From the NCBI RefSeq assembly GCF_002797935.1, contig NZ_PGER01000001.1:3534001-3598000 (forward strand): a DNA stretch of 64,000 nucleotides, in the 5' to 3' direction. Made by a program: the position numbers and the translations under genes. Source of the DNA: Flavobacterium sp. 1. Its GTDB lineage: Bacteria > Bacteroidota > Bacteroidia > Flavobacteriales > Flavobacteriaceae. The notes beneath the pieces are model-generated. The model worked only from the letters and a program-made list of their open reading frames with translations, was not told the origin of the DNA and searched no databases. This document shows positions 9,522-18,389 of the stretch, one piece after another; position 1 is the stretch's first letter; every line of letters begins with the position of its first letter.

Positions 9522-9576
9522 TAATCGCCTCAAATATAGCTATTTTTTGAGGCGATTAACAAAAATAATCGCCTCA
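9522..9576. promoter_or_regulatory. Operator-like triple repeat upstream of fic
   Basis: TAATCGCCTCA occurs at 9522-9532 and 9566-9576, and its inverse TGAGGCGATTA at 9548-9558. The last two form a perfect 11-bp inverted repeat with a 7-nt spacer. The boxes start 17 nt upstream of the fic start codon. A related shorter box (TGAGGCATTTA) covers the start codon. They are likely binding sites for a dimeric regulator, perhaps the Fic protein's own winged helix. Confidence 0.6.
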
Positions 9577-9666
9577 TTTTTTAGACAAAGCTAATTTTTG
9601 ACAGAAATCCAAGTTCAAAACACAATTTGTCGAACACATTCAAAAACAGATTTCAATTTAAAACCG

Positions 9667-9674
9667 TAAATTTG
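9667..9674 (+). promoter_or_regulatory. Bacteroidota -7 element TAAATTTG for dxs
   Basis: Exact TAnnTTTG match whose last base is 15 nt before the dxs start codon, so the 5' leader would be only about 10 nt. No convincing -33 TTG box was seen at the usual distance. Confidence 0.5.
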
Positions 9675-9689
9675 CTTTTTATCAAATAA

Positions 9690-11471
9690 ATGAAAAGCAG
9701 TTTGCTCGAACATATCCATTCACCAGTCGATTTGCGCTTGCTTGATGAAGCAGAACTTCCTCAATTGGCACAGGAATTACGTGATTTTATCATCAATATT
9801 GTTGCCACAAAGGAAGGTCACCTTGGCGCCAGTCTTGGCGTGGTAGAACTCACTATTGCATTGCATTATGTTTTCAACACTCCCGAAGATTTATTGGTTT
9901 GGGATGTGGGTCATCAAGCCTATGGACATAAAATTTTGACCGAAAGAAGAACTGTTTTTCATACCAACCGTCAATTGGGCGGTATTTCGGGTTTTCCAAA
10001 AAGAAGCGAAAGCATTTATGACGCTTTTGGCGTAGGCCACTCCTCCACTTCTATTTCGGCAGCGCTGGGAATGGCGATTGCCTCTAATTTAAAAGGCGAT
10101 TTCGAAAAACAGCATATTGCCGTAATTGGCGATGCTTCGATAGCCTCAGGAATGGCATTTGAGGGATTAAACCACGCCGGAGTTACCAATGCTAATTTAT
10201 TGGTCATCCTAAATGATAATGCGATCGGAATTGACCCAAGCGTGGGCGCACTCAAAAAATATCTCACTTCTGTAAAAGAGGGAAAAAACCCAAAGCAGAA
10301 TAATATGATTCGATCACTAAATTTCGATTATTCTGGACCTATTGACGGAAATGATATTTTTGCTGTAATCAAAGAATTGAAACGTCTAAAAAAAATTAAA
10401 GGTCCAAAGTTTCTGCACCTTATTACGACTAAAGGCAAAGGCCTTCAACAAGCTGAAGAAGATCAGGTAAAATATCATGCTCCTGGTAAATTTGATGCAA
10501 TAACGGGCGAAATTATCCCAAAACAAGAAGAAAATTTACCCCCAAAATACCAAGATGTTTTTGGTTTAACTGTTTTAGATTTAGCCAAAAAGAACGAAAA
10601 AATTGTTGGAATCACTCCAGCAATGCCTTCTGGAAGTTCGTTGAAATTCATGATGGATGCCTTTCCGAAACGTGCTTTTGACGTGGGCATTGCAGAACAG
10701 CACGCCGTGACTTTGTCCGCTGGAATGGCTACGCAGGGAATGATTGTGTATTGCAATATATATTCCACTTTTTTACAGCGTGCTTACGACCAAGTAATTC
10801 ATGATGTGGCTTTACAAAATTTGCCCGTCATTTTTTGTCTGGATCGAGCCGGTTTGGTTGGAGAAGATGGAGCGACACATCACGGTGTTTTTGATTTAGC
10901 TTATTTACGCTGCATTCCAAACATGATTATTTACGCTCCTTTGAATGAAATTGATCTGCAAAATATTTTATATACTGCCCAATTGGGATTAAACCAACCT
11001 ATTGCGATTCGCTATCCACGCGGACGAGGCGTGATTAAAGATTGGCAGACATCACATTTTGGCAAATACAAAACAATCGAAATCGGAAAAGCAAAACTGC
11101 TCAAAAACGGATTCAAAACTGCTGTTTTATCTACCGGAGCAATTGGTAATAATGTAACATTGGCTCTAGCCAAAATACAACATCCGGAAAATTTTGCCCA
11201 TTATGATTTTCCGTTTGTAAAACCGCTGGATGAAAAGGAACTGCACACTATTTTTAAACAATTTGAAGCTATAATTACTATTGAAGATGGCGTAATCAAA
11301 GGAGGATTCGGAGGCGCAATTTTAGAATTTGCCGCAATCAATAATTATACTTCCAAAATACAGCTTTTGGGAATTCCTGACACATTTATTGAACAGGGTT
11401 CTGTTGATGAATTACAACAATATTGTAAAATTTCCGTTGATTGTTTAAAAATAATTTTCTCAAGTTGTTGA
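9690..11471 (+). CDS. dxs: 1-deoxy-D-xylulose-5-phosphate synthase
   Basis: 593-aa thiamine-diphosphate enzyme that condenses pyruvate and glyceraldehyde-3-phosphate to DXP, the first step of the MEP isoprenoid pathway in the cytoplasm. It shows GHLGASLGVVELT (H43), WDVGHQAYGHK, the ThDP-Mg motif GDASIASGMAFEGLNHAG (147-164) ending in NDN (175-177), and the transketolase-type catalytic Glu E336 in DVGIAEQHAVT. DRAGLVGEDGATHHG and the C-terminal transketolase domain are complete. The GDAS in place of the more common GDG is a small deviation. Bacteroidota DXS proteins are typically this length, about 30 residues shorter than the E. coli enzyme. A DUF3078 gene follows after 39 nt, probably co-transcribed. 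Confidence 0.95.
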   Translation: MKSSLLEHIHSPVDLRLLDEAELPQLAQELRDFIINIVATKEGHLGASLGVVELTIALHYVFNTPEDLLVWDVGHQAYGHKILTERRTVFHTNRQLGGISGFPKRSESIYDAFGVGHSSTSISAALGMAIASNLKGDFEKQHIAVIGDASIASGMAFEGLNHAGVTNANLLVILNDNAIGIDPSVGALKKYLTSVKEGKNPKQNNMIRSLNFDYSGPIDGNDIFAVIKELKRLKKIKGPKFLHLITTKGKGLQQAEEDQVKYHAPGKFDAITGEIIPKQEENLPPKYQDVFGLTVLDLAKKNEKIVGITPAMPSGSSLKFMMDAFPKRAFDVGIAEQHAVTLSAGMATQGMIVYCNIYSTFLQRAYDQVIHDVALQNLPVIFCLDRAGLVGEDGATHHGVFDLAYLRCIPNMIIYAPLNEIDLQNILYTAQLGLNQPIAIRYPRGRGVIKDWQTSHFGKYKTIEIGKAKLLKNGFKTAVLSTGAIGNNVTLALAKIQHPENFAHYDFPFVKPLDEKELHTIFKQFEAIITIEDGVIKGGFGGAILEFAAINNYTSKIQLLGIPDTFIEQGSVDELQQYCKISVDCLKIIFSSC

Positions 11472-11510
11472 AATTAATTATTTTGCGCTCCAAAATACCT
11501 CAAATCTATT

Positions 11511-12524
11511 ATGACTTCTTTAGCCAAATTTTTTATAGTCTTTTTTTTATTGTTTTCCGTTTATGGTTTCTCACAAATTAAGATAATCACAAGTAAAGCA
11601 GACACAATTACTGCAAAAAAAACGGACAAACAGCCTTCTAATATTATTATAACTGCTAAGCCAGATACAATTACCTACTGGAAACATAAAAACGTTCTAG
11701 GCGTTGACGTTTCAGAAATCGCCTTTGTAAATTGGAGTGCTGGGGGAACAAGTGCAATAACAGGACTCGTTAGAGGAGATCTTAAATATGATTATAAAGA
11801 TGATTATCAGGTTTGGTCAAACGAACTCATTATTAGATACGGTTTAAACAAACAAGAAGGCATTGAACTTAGAAAAACGGATGATGCTTTCAAAATCAAC
11901 TCCACTTATGGCTTCAGAACAAATTCAACATCAAATTGGTATCATTCAGCTAAATTAAACTTCAATACCCAATTTACTAACGGATATAAATATCCTAACA
12001 CCGAAAATCCTATTTCGAAACCTTTTGCTCCAGCATACATCTTTTTGGGGGTTGGATCGGAGTACATTTATAAACCTGCAAATTTTAATTTATACTTATC
12101 TCCCTTAACCCTAAAAAGTACAATGGTGCTCGATCAAACGCTAGCTGACTCAGGTGCTTATGGTGTAAAAAAAGCAGTTTATGACGCCGATGGAAATTTA
12201 ATTTCTGAAGGTGAAAGGTCAAAAACGGAACTTGGTATATTAATTACTTCCAATATTGAAAAAGAAATATTCACTAATATTGTATTAAAAAACCGCTTAA
12301 TTTTATACACCGACTATTTACATAATTTTGGCAACATTGATGTTGACTGGCAATGTTTTTCTTATTTGAAAGTCAATCAATATGTAAAGGCAAATGTTGG
12401 CTTCAATTTAGTTTATGATGAAGATATAGATGTCATCAAAGAAGAAAACGGAGTCAAAATTAATGAAGGTGCCAAAGTACAACTAAAACAAGTTTTGGGA
12501 GTTGGGGTTGAATATGCTTTTTAA
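11511..12524 (+). CDS. DUF3078 domain outer-membrane-type protein
   Basis: 337 aa with a signal peptide (LAKFFIVFFLLFSVYGFSQ). The repeated amphipathic strands (VGSEYIYKPANFNLYLSPL, KVNQYVKANVGFNLVYDE) and the C-terminal aromatic end (VEYAF) suit an outer-membrane beta-barrel. The phrase VSEIAFVNWSAGGTSAITGL is the family hallmark of DUF3078, a Bacteroidota protein of unknown function. It follows dxs closely and ends in a hairpin terminator shared with the convergent dgt gene. No role in isoprenoid synthesis should be inferred from position alone. Confidence 0.8.
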   Translation: MTSLAKFFIVFFLLFSVYGFSQIKIITSKADTITAKKTDKQPSNIIITAKPDTITYWKHKNVLGVDVSEIAFVNWSAGGTSAITGLVRGDLKYDYKDDYQVWSNELIIRYGLNKQEGIELRKTDDAFKINSTYGFRTNSTSNWYHSAKLNFNTQFTNGYKYPNTENPISKPFAPAYIFLGVGSEYIYKPANFNLYLSPLTLKSTMVLDQTLADSGAYGVKKAVYDADGNLISEGERSKTELGILITSNIEKEIFTNIVLKNRLILYTDYLHNFGNIDVDWQCFSYLKVNQYVKANVGFNLVYDEDIDVIKEENGVKINEGAKVQLKQVLGVGVEYAF

Positions 12525-12527
12525 AAC

Positions 12528-12560
12528 ATAAAAGAGAGCCTTTTTTTGCCCCTCTTTTAT
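12528..12560. terminator. Bidirectional hairpin between DUF3078 gene and dgt
   Basis: Arms ATAAAAGAG (12528-12536) and CTCTTTTAT (12552-12560) around a T-rich loop, lying between convergent genes. Confidence 0.65.
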
Positions 12561-12597
12561 TATATTTTACTAAAAAATCACCATTGCAGAAGAAGAA

Positions 12598-13935
12598 CTA
12601 ATAAGCATTAATTGTTCTGTAAAACAGTAATGCATTACCATCTGTCAGCATGGAAACAAAATGACAAATATGAAGCAGCCTTTCATATAAATTGTCCTTT
12701 GCTAACTGATGTTTTTCTGGCAGCATTTTCAATATCAGCCCATCATAATTAGACATTTCTCCATCGTGTTTATTATTGAAAGCGGTTATGAATTTATCGA
12801 GTAAGGTTTGTATTATCTGATAGCCTACAATTTCTTTTTCCACCACTTCACGGCTTTGATAAATGTTATTCACACTAATCTTGATGATATCATCCATCTG
12901 AGCCTTGTATTTGCTTTTATCTGTTAAGGCAAAAGGAAATTCTCCTCTCATAATATCCTCTTCATTTTCAACAAAAACTTTTACAGCGTCATTGATTAAA
13001 CTGCCAATAGCTAAAGCGCGCAAATAACTAATTCTGTCTTCTTTGGTTTCTAATGTCTTGTACTTAGAAGCATCGATACTGTCTTTCACCAATTTTATTA
13101 AATATTCCAAAGCAAAATCTTCAGAAACTAATCCTAAATTAATTCCGTCTTCAAAGTCTATAATCGTGTAACAAATATCATCTGCAGCTTCTACAAGATA
13201 AGCAAGAGGATGTCTTTCGAAACCAATATCATCTCCTGTTTTATTGGCAATCATTCCCATTTCGGAAGCGACTTCCTGAAAAAATGCCTTGTCGGTTTGA
13301 AAAAAACCATACTTTTTGTCGGCAATATTTTTTGTTGGTTTTTTAGGCAAACTTTCTTTGGGATACTTCATAAAAGCACCAAGAGTCGCATAGGAAAGCC
13401 TAATTCCTCCATCAACCCCAGGACGCGAACTGTTTAAAACCGAAAATCCATTTGCATTTCCTTCAAAATCTATTAAATCCTGCCATTCTTTGGCAGACAA
13501 TTGTTCCTTATATTTCAATCCTTTTCCAATAGAAAAATATTCGCCTATCGCTTTTTCGCCAGAATGCCCAAAAGGCGGATTCCCAATATCATGAGCTAAA
13601 GATGCTGCGGCCACAATAGCTCCAAAATCGTTCATTTGATAACCATGAACTTCTTTTAAATGCGGATATTTTTCGATGATTTTTTTTCCTACCAATCTGC
13701 CCAATGAGCGTCCAACTACTGAAACCTCTAAACTATGCGTTAAACGGGTGTGCACAAAATCAGTTTTTGAGAGCGGAATCACCTGTGTTTTGTCCTGCAG
13801 ACTTCTAAAAGCGGAGGAAAATATGATTCGGTCATAATCAACTTCAAAACCTAAACGTGTATCATCCTGCTCGATTCGCAATCTTTTCCCTTTGTCTCCT
13901 TGCCTTTTTAGTGATAATAATTGTTCCCAGTTCAT
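12598..13935 (-). CDS. dgt: Deoxyguanosinetriphosphate triphosphohydrolase-like HD protein
   Basis: 445-aa HD-superfamily phosphohydrolase that cleaves dNTPs (chiefly dGTP) to the nucleoside and triphosphate. N-terminal FRSLQDKTQVIPLSKTDFVHTRLTHSLEVS carries the first metal His, followed by the HD pair in AASLAHDIGNPPFGHSGE. A second conserved block is EAADDICYTIIDFEDG. Length matches the dGTPase family 2 size. It is convergent with the DUF3078 gene and followed upstream by a dispersed GATTGCTTCGCC repeat. The substrate within the dNTPase family cannot be read from sequence alone. Confidence 0.9.
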   Translation of the reverse strand: MNWEQLLSLKRQGDKGKRLRIEQDDTRLGFEVDYDRIIFSSAFRSLQDKTQVIPLSKTDFVHTRLTHSLEVSVVGRSLGRLVGKKIIEKYPHLKEVHGYQMNDFGAIVAAASLAHDIGNPPFGHSGEKAIGEYFSIGKGLKYKEQLSAKEWQDLIDFEGNANGFSVLNSSRPGVDGGIRLSYATLGAFMKYPKESLPKKPTKNIADKKYGFFQTDKAFFQEVASEMGMIANKTGDDIGFERHPLAYLVEAADDICYTIIDFEDGINLGLVSEDFALEYLIKLVKDSIDASKYKTLETKEDRISYLRALAIGSLINDAVKVFVENEEDIMRGEFPFALTDKSKYKAQMDDIIKISVNNIYQSREVVEKEIVGYQIIQTLLDKFITAFNNKHDGEMSNYDGLILKMLPEKHQLAKDNLYERLLHICHFVSMLTDGNALLFYRTINAY

Positions 13936-13952
13936 TGTGATTTCTAATTGTA

Positions 13953-13989
13953 GATTGCTTCGCCAGTTCGCTATCGCTCGTGTAACGAA
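13953..13989 (+). repeat. Dispersed GATTGCTTCGCC repeat, copy 1
   Basis: Begins GATTGCTTCGCCAGTTCGC and continues TATCGCTCGTGTAACGAA. Related copies are at 39023-39062 (same strand) and 46941-46980 (opposite strand). This copy lies 17 nt upstream of the dgt start. The internal GCGATAGCGAACTGGCGAA palindromic character suggests a small mobile or structural repeat. Confidence 0.7.
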
Positions 13990-14122
13990 TTATGATTTTA
14001 GATTTAAAACAACCAAAAATACATTTTATTTTAAGATTTTCATCTAATTAAATTACTTAACAAGGCTTGCAGTGGTTCGCGTGAGGGATAGGAATAAGCT
14101 ACCGAAGTAGCATGGATAGCCC

Positions 14123-14187
14123 GACCCCATCTCAATAAAAGGGCGTATAACTGCAAAGAGAGTTAGCCCTTTTATTGAGATGGGGTC
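14123..14187. repeat. Perfect 22-bp hairpin element 3' of the AsnC gene
   Basis: Arms 14123-14144 and 14166-14187 are perfectly complementary over 22 bp (core CCCCATCTCAATAAAAGGGC) with a 21-nt loop. It is preceded by GC-rich sequence (TTCGCGTGAGGGATAG ... GGATAGCCCGACCCC, 14071-14128) that looks like a dispersed repeat unit. The stem is much longer than an ordinary terminator and lacks a clear U-tract on either strand. Confidence 0.7.
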
Positions 14188-14203
14188 ACGCCCAAATGAT
14201 CAA

Positions 14204-14665
14204 TCAAATCGCCAAAGCCGTACTGTGCTTGATTTCGCCCATAACAAAAACGCTTTGAGTATTCCCGATATTCTCGATAGTGGAGAGTTTGTTCATCACA
14301 AAGTCCTGATAACTGGACATATCTTCGACCAAAATTTTTAGCATAAAATCATAATCACCCGCAATGTTATAGCATTCAATAATTTCTGGAAGTGCCACGA
14401 TATCTTTGACAAAATTGCTTCCAACATTTTTTGCATGTTCTTTCAGCCGGACATTGCAAAAAACAGTCATTCCAAGATTCAATTTTTTCTTGTCCAATAA
14501 AGCTACATACTTCATTATGTAACCATCGCGTTCCAGTCTTTTTATGCGCTCATAAACAGGAGTTACCGTGAGGAATAATTTACTGGCCAGCTCTTTTATA
14601 TTGATATTGGAGTCTTCCTGCAAATGTTTTAAGATTTGTAAATCGATACTGTCAATATTGTCCAT
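14204..14665 (-). CDS. Lrp/AsnC family transcriptional regulator
   Basis: Small regulator of 153 aa from the preferred start: an N-terminal helix-turn-helix (IDLQILKHLQEDSNINIKELASKLFLTVTPVYERIKRLERDGYI) and a C-terminal RAM/ligand-binding domain (VRLKEHAKN...IIECYNIAGDYDFMLKILVEDM). I chose ATG at 14665 over the in-frame ATG at 14701 because a TAGTTTTG -7 element (14706-14713, minus strand) would put the transcript start at or below 14701. It is divergent from metE, so control of metE and methionine supply is likely but inferred. Palindromic TTATTTCA/TGAAATAA boxes fill the shared promoter region. Confidence 0.87.
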   Translation of the reverse strand: MDNIDSIDLQILKHLQEDSNINIKELASKLFLTVTPVYERIKRLERDGYIMKYVALLDKKKLNLGMTVFCNVRLKEHAKNVGSNFVKDIVALPEIIECYNIAGDYDFMLKILVEDMSSYQDFVMNKLSTIENIGNTQSVFVMGEIKHSTALAI

Positions 14666-14705
14666 AGTTTTTTTTACGGTTAAAGTTGAAACATACAGCA
14701 TGCTT

Positions 14706-14797
14706 CAAAACTAATTACTGAAATAACTCACTGATTTAAATTATTTCACTGAAATAAACTGCTAATTTAAGTTTAATTTTCTAATACAATAACTTTG
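14706..14797. promoter_or_regulatory. Divergent AsnC / metE promoter region with operator-like palindromes
   Basis: A minus-strand -7 box TAGTTTTG (14706-14713) serves the regulator, and a plus-strand -7 box TAACTTTG (14790-14797) serves metE. Between them ACTGAAATAA occurs twice, and TTATTTCA-C-TGAAATAA (14741-14757) is a perfect 8-bp inverted repeat. This layout fits binding by the AsnC regulator to both promoters. Confidence 0.6.
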
Positions 14798-14820
14798 CTC
14801 AGTAATAAATACTGATAAAA

Positions 14821-17145
14821 ATGAAAACAAATAATTTAGGTTATCCAAGAATTGGCAGCAACAGAGAATTGAAAAAAGCGAATGAATTGTACTGGGCTGG
14901 AAAAATTTCTCCCGAAAATTTATTGGCCGCAGGTTCAACAATCAGGAAAGAAAATTGGCAATTACAAGCCGAAAATGGCATTGATTTGATTCCGTCAAAT
15001 GACTTTTCGCTTTATGATCAAGTACTGGATTTGACTCTTACGCTTGGCGCAATTCCAGAACGCTACCAAGAATTTGCTAGAACAAACAACTCACTTGACT
15101 TGTATTTTGCTATGGCTCGCGGCGCTCAAAAAGACGGACAAGATGTTGTGGCGATGGAAATGACGAAATGGTTTGACACCAACTACCACTACATTGTTCC
15201 AGAATTTACCAAAAACCAAAAATTTGAACTGTTTTCGACCAAAATTATAGCTGAATTTATTGAAGCTAAAAACCTTGGAATCATAACAAAACCTGTTTTA
15301 ATCGGACCTGTTTCTTATTTATTGCTTGGAAAAGAAAAAGAAGATGGTTTTCATAGAATTGATCTTATCGAAAAATTATTGCCTGTATATTTTGAAATTC
15401 TAAACGCATTACAAAAGGAAGGAGCAGAATATATTCAGTTAGACGAGCCGTTTTTAGCCTTGAATTTGACAGACAAAGAACGTAATGCAATTACTCATGT
15501 TTACAATGAAATCAGCAAAAAATTCTCCTCATTAAAAATAATTTTAGCCAATTATTTTGATTGTTTTGGCGAAAATCTGGAGACCGTTTTAGCTTTGCCG
15601 GTTCATACTTTACACTTGGATTTAGTACGATGTTCTTCTCAATTAGATGATATTTTAGAATCAGGAAAACTGGACAACAGCGTAAATCTTTCTCTTGGTG
15701 TAGTGGACGGAAGAAACATCTGGAAAAATGATTTTAAAAAATCGTTAGCACTAATCGAAAAAGCAGTTACTGCTTTGGGAGAAAATCGAATTTTAGTTGC
15801 TCCTTCCTGTTCTTTAATTCACTCGCCCTGTGATTTAGATTTGGAAACTAATGATGCAACATTAACTCCTGAAATCAAACAATGGCTGGCTTTTGCAAAG
15901 CAAAAAATTCAAGAAGTTTCTTTATTAAAAAACTTAGCTTCCGAAAATATTTCTGTTGCTGACGCTACTCAATTAGAAGCTAATATTGTTGCAAACAATA
16001 ACCGTAAAACTTCTAAATTAATTCATAACGAAAAAGTAAAAAATAGAGTCGCTTCTATTGTTGAATCGGATTCTAAAAGAAACAATACTTTTGCAACGCG
16101 AAGACAAAAACAAGCCGAAGCTTTGCAACTGCCTTTGTTTCCAACCACAACAATTGGATCATTCCCCCAGACTGCAGAAGTAAGAAGCTGGAGAGCCAAA
16201 TTCAAAAAAGGCGAATTAACTCAAGCGGAATACGATGCTTTACTTAAAAAGGAAACCGAAGAAACTATCCGTTTTCAGGAAGAATCAGGAATTGATGTTT
16301 TAGTTCACGGGGAATTTGAGCGCAACGATATGGTGGAATATTTTGGTGAGCAATTGGACGGATTTACCTTTACCAAAAATGGCTGGGTACAAAGCTACGG
16401 AAGCCGCTGTGTAAAACCTCCAGTTATTTATGGAGATGTTTCCCGTCCAAATCCAATGACTGTAAAATGGGCTGAATTTGCACAGTCGCTTACTCCAAAA
16501 TGGGTAAAAGGAATGCTGACCGGACCAGTAACTATCTTACAATGGTCGTTTGTCCGCAATGATCAGCCACGTTCTGAAACTTGTACGCAGATTGCTTTGG
16601 CTATTCGTGATGAAGTTGTTGACTTAGAAAAAGCAGGAATCAAAATCATTCAAATTGACGAGCCAGCGATTCGCGAAGGATTACCATTACGCAAAGAAGA
16701 ATGGGCAAATTATCTTGAGTGGGCGATAAAAGCTTTTAGAATTTCGGCCAGCGATGTTGCTGATGATACCCAAATCCACACACACATGTGCTACAGCGAA
16801 TTCAACGATATCATTCAAAATATTGCAGACATGGATGCTGATGTAATTACTATCGAATGTTCTCGTTCGCAAATGGAATTGCTAGATGCTTTTGCTGATT
16901 TTAAATACCCGAACGAAATTGGCCCTGGAGTATACGACATTCATTCGCCACGTGTTCCTTCCAACGAAGAAATGGTTCACTTGCTGAAAAAAGCAGCCTC
17001 GGTGATTCCAGCCGATCAATTGTGGGTAAATCCTGATTGCGGTTTGAAAACACGCCATTGGGATGAAACCAAAAAAGCCTTAATCGAAATGGTGAATGCT
17101 GCTAAGAAAATGCGTGTTGCTGCCTCTCATTTGGAAACAATTTAA
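14821..17145 (+). CDS. metE: Cobalamin-independent methionine synthase
   Basis: 774-aa enzyme that transfers a methyl group from 5-methyl-tetrahydrofolate-glutamate to homocysteine, the last step of methionine synthesis. It has two (beta/alpha)8 barrels. The N-terminal LGYPRIGSNRELKKANELYWAGKIS is the family start, and the catalytic C-terminal barrel begins near LFPTTTIGSFPQT. Zinc ligands are visible as H655 and C657 (HTHMCYSEF) and C740 (NPDCGLKTR). Full length. It is transcribed divergently from an AsnC regulator through a TAACTTTG promoter and ends in a strong hairpin terminator. Confidence 0.97.
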   Translation: MKTNNLGYPRIGSNRELKKANELYWAGKISPENLLAAGSTIRKENWQLQAENGIDLIPSNDFSLYDQVLDLTLTLGAIPERYQEFARTNNSLDLYFAMARGAQKDGQDVVAMEMTKWFDTNYHYIVPEFTKNQKFELFSTKIIAEFIEAKNLGIITKPVLIGPVSYLLLGKEKEDGFHRIDLIEKLLPVYFEILNALQKEGAEYIQLDEPFLALNLTDKERNAITHVYNEISKKFSSLKIILANYFDCFGENLETVLALPVHTLHLDLVRCSSQLDDILESGKLDNSVNLSLGVVDGRNIWKNDFKKSLALIEKAVTALGENRILVAPSCSLIHSPCDLDLETNDATLTPEIKQWLAFAKQKIQEVSLLKNLASENISVADATQLEANIVANNNRKTSKLIHNEKVKNRVASIVESDSKRNNTFATRRQKQAEALQLPLFPTTTIGSFPQTAEVRSWRAKFKKGELTQAEYDALLKKETEETIRFQEESGIDVLVHGEFERNDMVEYFGEQLDGFTFTKNGWVQSYGSRCVKPPVIYGDVSRPNPMTVKWAEFAQSLTPKWVKGMLTGPVTILQWSFVRNDQPRSETCTQIALAIRDEVVDLEKAGIKIIQIDEPAIREGLPLRKEEWANYLEWAIKAFRISASDVADDTQIHTHMCYSEFNDIIQNIADMDADVITIECSRSQMELLDAFADFKYPNEIGPGVYDIHSPRVPSNEEMVHLLKKAASVIPADQLWVNPDCGLKTRHWDETKKALIEMVNAAKKMRVAASHLETI

Positions 17146-17226
17146 TATTTATTTCAAAACCATTAAGGGAGTTTTGCAGTAAGAGTTCATCATTTATTTA
17201 CAAACATTCCTTGATAGTTATTTATA

Positions 17227-17253
17227 AAAAAGGCTTCGTGATGAAGCCTTTTT
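17227..17253 (+). terminator. metE terminator
   Basis: Arms AAAAAGGCTTC (17227-17237) and GAAGCCTTTTT (17243-17253), 11 bp perfect, 5-nt loop, T-rich tail. Confidence 0.85.
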
Positions 17254-17274
17254 GTATTTACATTGAATTAATAA

Positions 17275-18024
17275 TTATAACGTCGCTGCTCCCCCATCCA
17301 ATAACAGCTCTCCTCCTATCATAAACTTAGAATCATCGGAAGCCAGATAAAGGAATCCTGCAGCCATCTCTTCTGAAGTTCCCAAACGTTTGGCTGGAAT
17401 TCCTGAAGCATAATACGCTTTTGTTCCGTTGGCTTCTTCTTCGGAAGCACCGCCTCTTGCAAATATTGGGGTATCAATAGGGCCAGGAGAAAGCACATTG
17501 ACACGAATATTTCTGTCCAATAATTCAGCAGATAACGTTCTTGCCAACGAACGAACTGCAGCTTTCGAAGCTGAGTAAGCAGCCGTTGTCGCAAATCCTT
17601 TGTGAGCTACTGTAGATGCCGTAATAACAATCGAAGCGCCATCATTTAAATGTGGTAATGCTTTTTGAATCGTGAAGAAAACACCTTTGAAATTAATATC
17701 ACTGGTTTGGTCGAACATTTCTTCGGTATAATCGGCTAAAGGCGCTGCGATAAATACGCCTGCATTCACTACCAATACATCAATTTTTCCAAAAGTATCT
17801 TTTACAGTTCCATAAGTAGTATCAATATTGTTTATATCCGAAACATCGCTCACCAAGCCAATCGAGGCATTCCCAATCTCGAAGACCGCTTCATCAATGG
17901 TCTTTTTGTTACGGCCAGTTATCGCCACTTTTGCACCTTGTTCTGCAAATAATTTAGCTGTTGCCAATCCTATTCCGCTGTTACCTCCTGTAATTACGGC
18001 TACTTTGTTTTGTAATTTTTTCAT
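17275..18024 (-). CDS. Short-chain dehydrogenase/reductase (SDR), classical type
   Basis: 249-aa NAD(P)-dependent oxidoreductase. Cofactor motif TGGNSGIG (12-19), NAG (87-89), catalytic Y150 and K154 in YSASK, and the ending GGELLLDGGAATL are typical of classical SDRs. The substrate is unknown. It lies 73 nt downstream of an ArsR gene on the same strand. A degenerate copy of the ArsR operator (18061-18080) sits in that gap, which points to regulation by the neighbour. Confidence 0.9.
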   Translation of the reverse strand: MKKLQNKVAVITGGNSGIGLATAKLFAEQGAKVAITGRNKKTIDEAVFEIGNASIGLVSDVSDINNIDTTYGTVKDTFGKIDVLVVNAGVFIAAPLADYTEEMFDQTSDINFKGVFFTIQKALPHLNDGASIVITASTVAHKGFATTAAYSASKAAVRSLARTLSAELLDRNIRVNVLSPGPIDTPIFARGGASEEEANGTKAYYASGIPAKRLGTSEEMAAGFLYLASDDSKFMIGGELLLDGGAATL

Positions 18025-18060
18025 GAATTTATTTATAGTTTGATTATTTCAAGTATTCAA

Positions 18061-18080
18061 ATATCTAAGTATTTCGATGT
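18061..18080. promoter_or_regulatory. Second ArsR-type operator, upstream of the SDR gene
   Basis: ATATCTAAGTATTTCGATGT matches one strand of the main operator (ATATCGAAGTATTTCGATAT) at 18 of 20 positions. It is located 36 nt upstream of the SDR start codon. Confidence 0.6.
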
Positions 18081-18097
18081 TTTTGATTAAAAAAAAG

Positions 18098-18379
18098 CTA
18101 AAGCACTAAACTGTTGATATAGTCCGCATAAGCAGTACAAACTTCTTTATTGACTACAAACTTCAGGTTACGACCTTCTTTATCGGCTATTAATAAATCG
18201 GCGTCTATCAGTTGTTTTATATGATGTGACATTGTAGATTGAGCCAGATTAAACTCAGCCGAGACATCACAGCATTGCACACAGCTTTCGCTACCGCTGA
18301 CAATCTTCATAATCTTCAGACGATAAGGATCGCCCAAAGCTTTTGAGATTTTTTCGACTTGTTTTATGCTTAAACTCAT
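18098..18379 (-). CDS. ArsR family transcriptional regulator
   Basis: About 93 aa. The winged helix-turn-helix core is intact (ISKALGDPYRLKIMKIV ... FNLAQSTMSHHIKQLIDADLLIADKEGRNLKFVV). A cluster of three cysteines, S-C-V-Q-C-C-D, occupies the alpha-3 region where metal-sensing ArsR proteins carry their ligands, so metal or thiol sensing is possible but not shown. The longer in-frame start at 18412 is excluded because the -7 box TATCTTTG (18390-18397, minus) lies inside it; ATG at 18379 or 18385 remains. It probably represses itself, the downstream SDR and the divergent ABC exporter. Confidence 0.85.
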   Translation of the reverse strand: MSLSIKQVEKISKALGDPYRLKIMKIVSGSESCVQCCDVSAEFNLAQSTMSHHIKQLIDADLLIADKEGRNLKFVVNKEVCTAYADYINSLVL

Positions 18380-18389
18380 AATCATGGGG

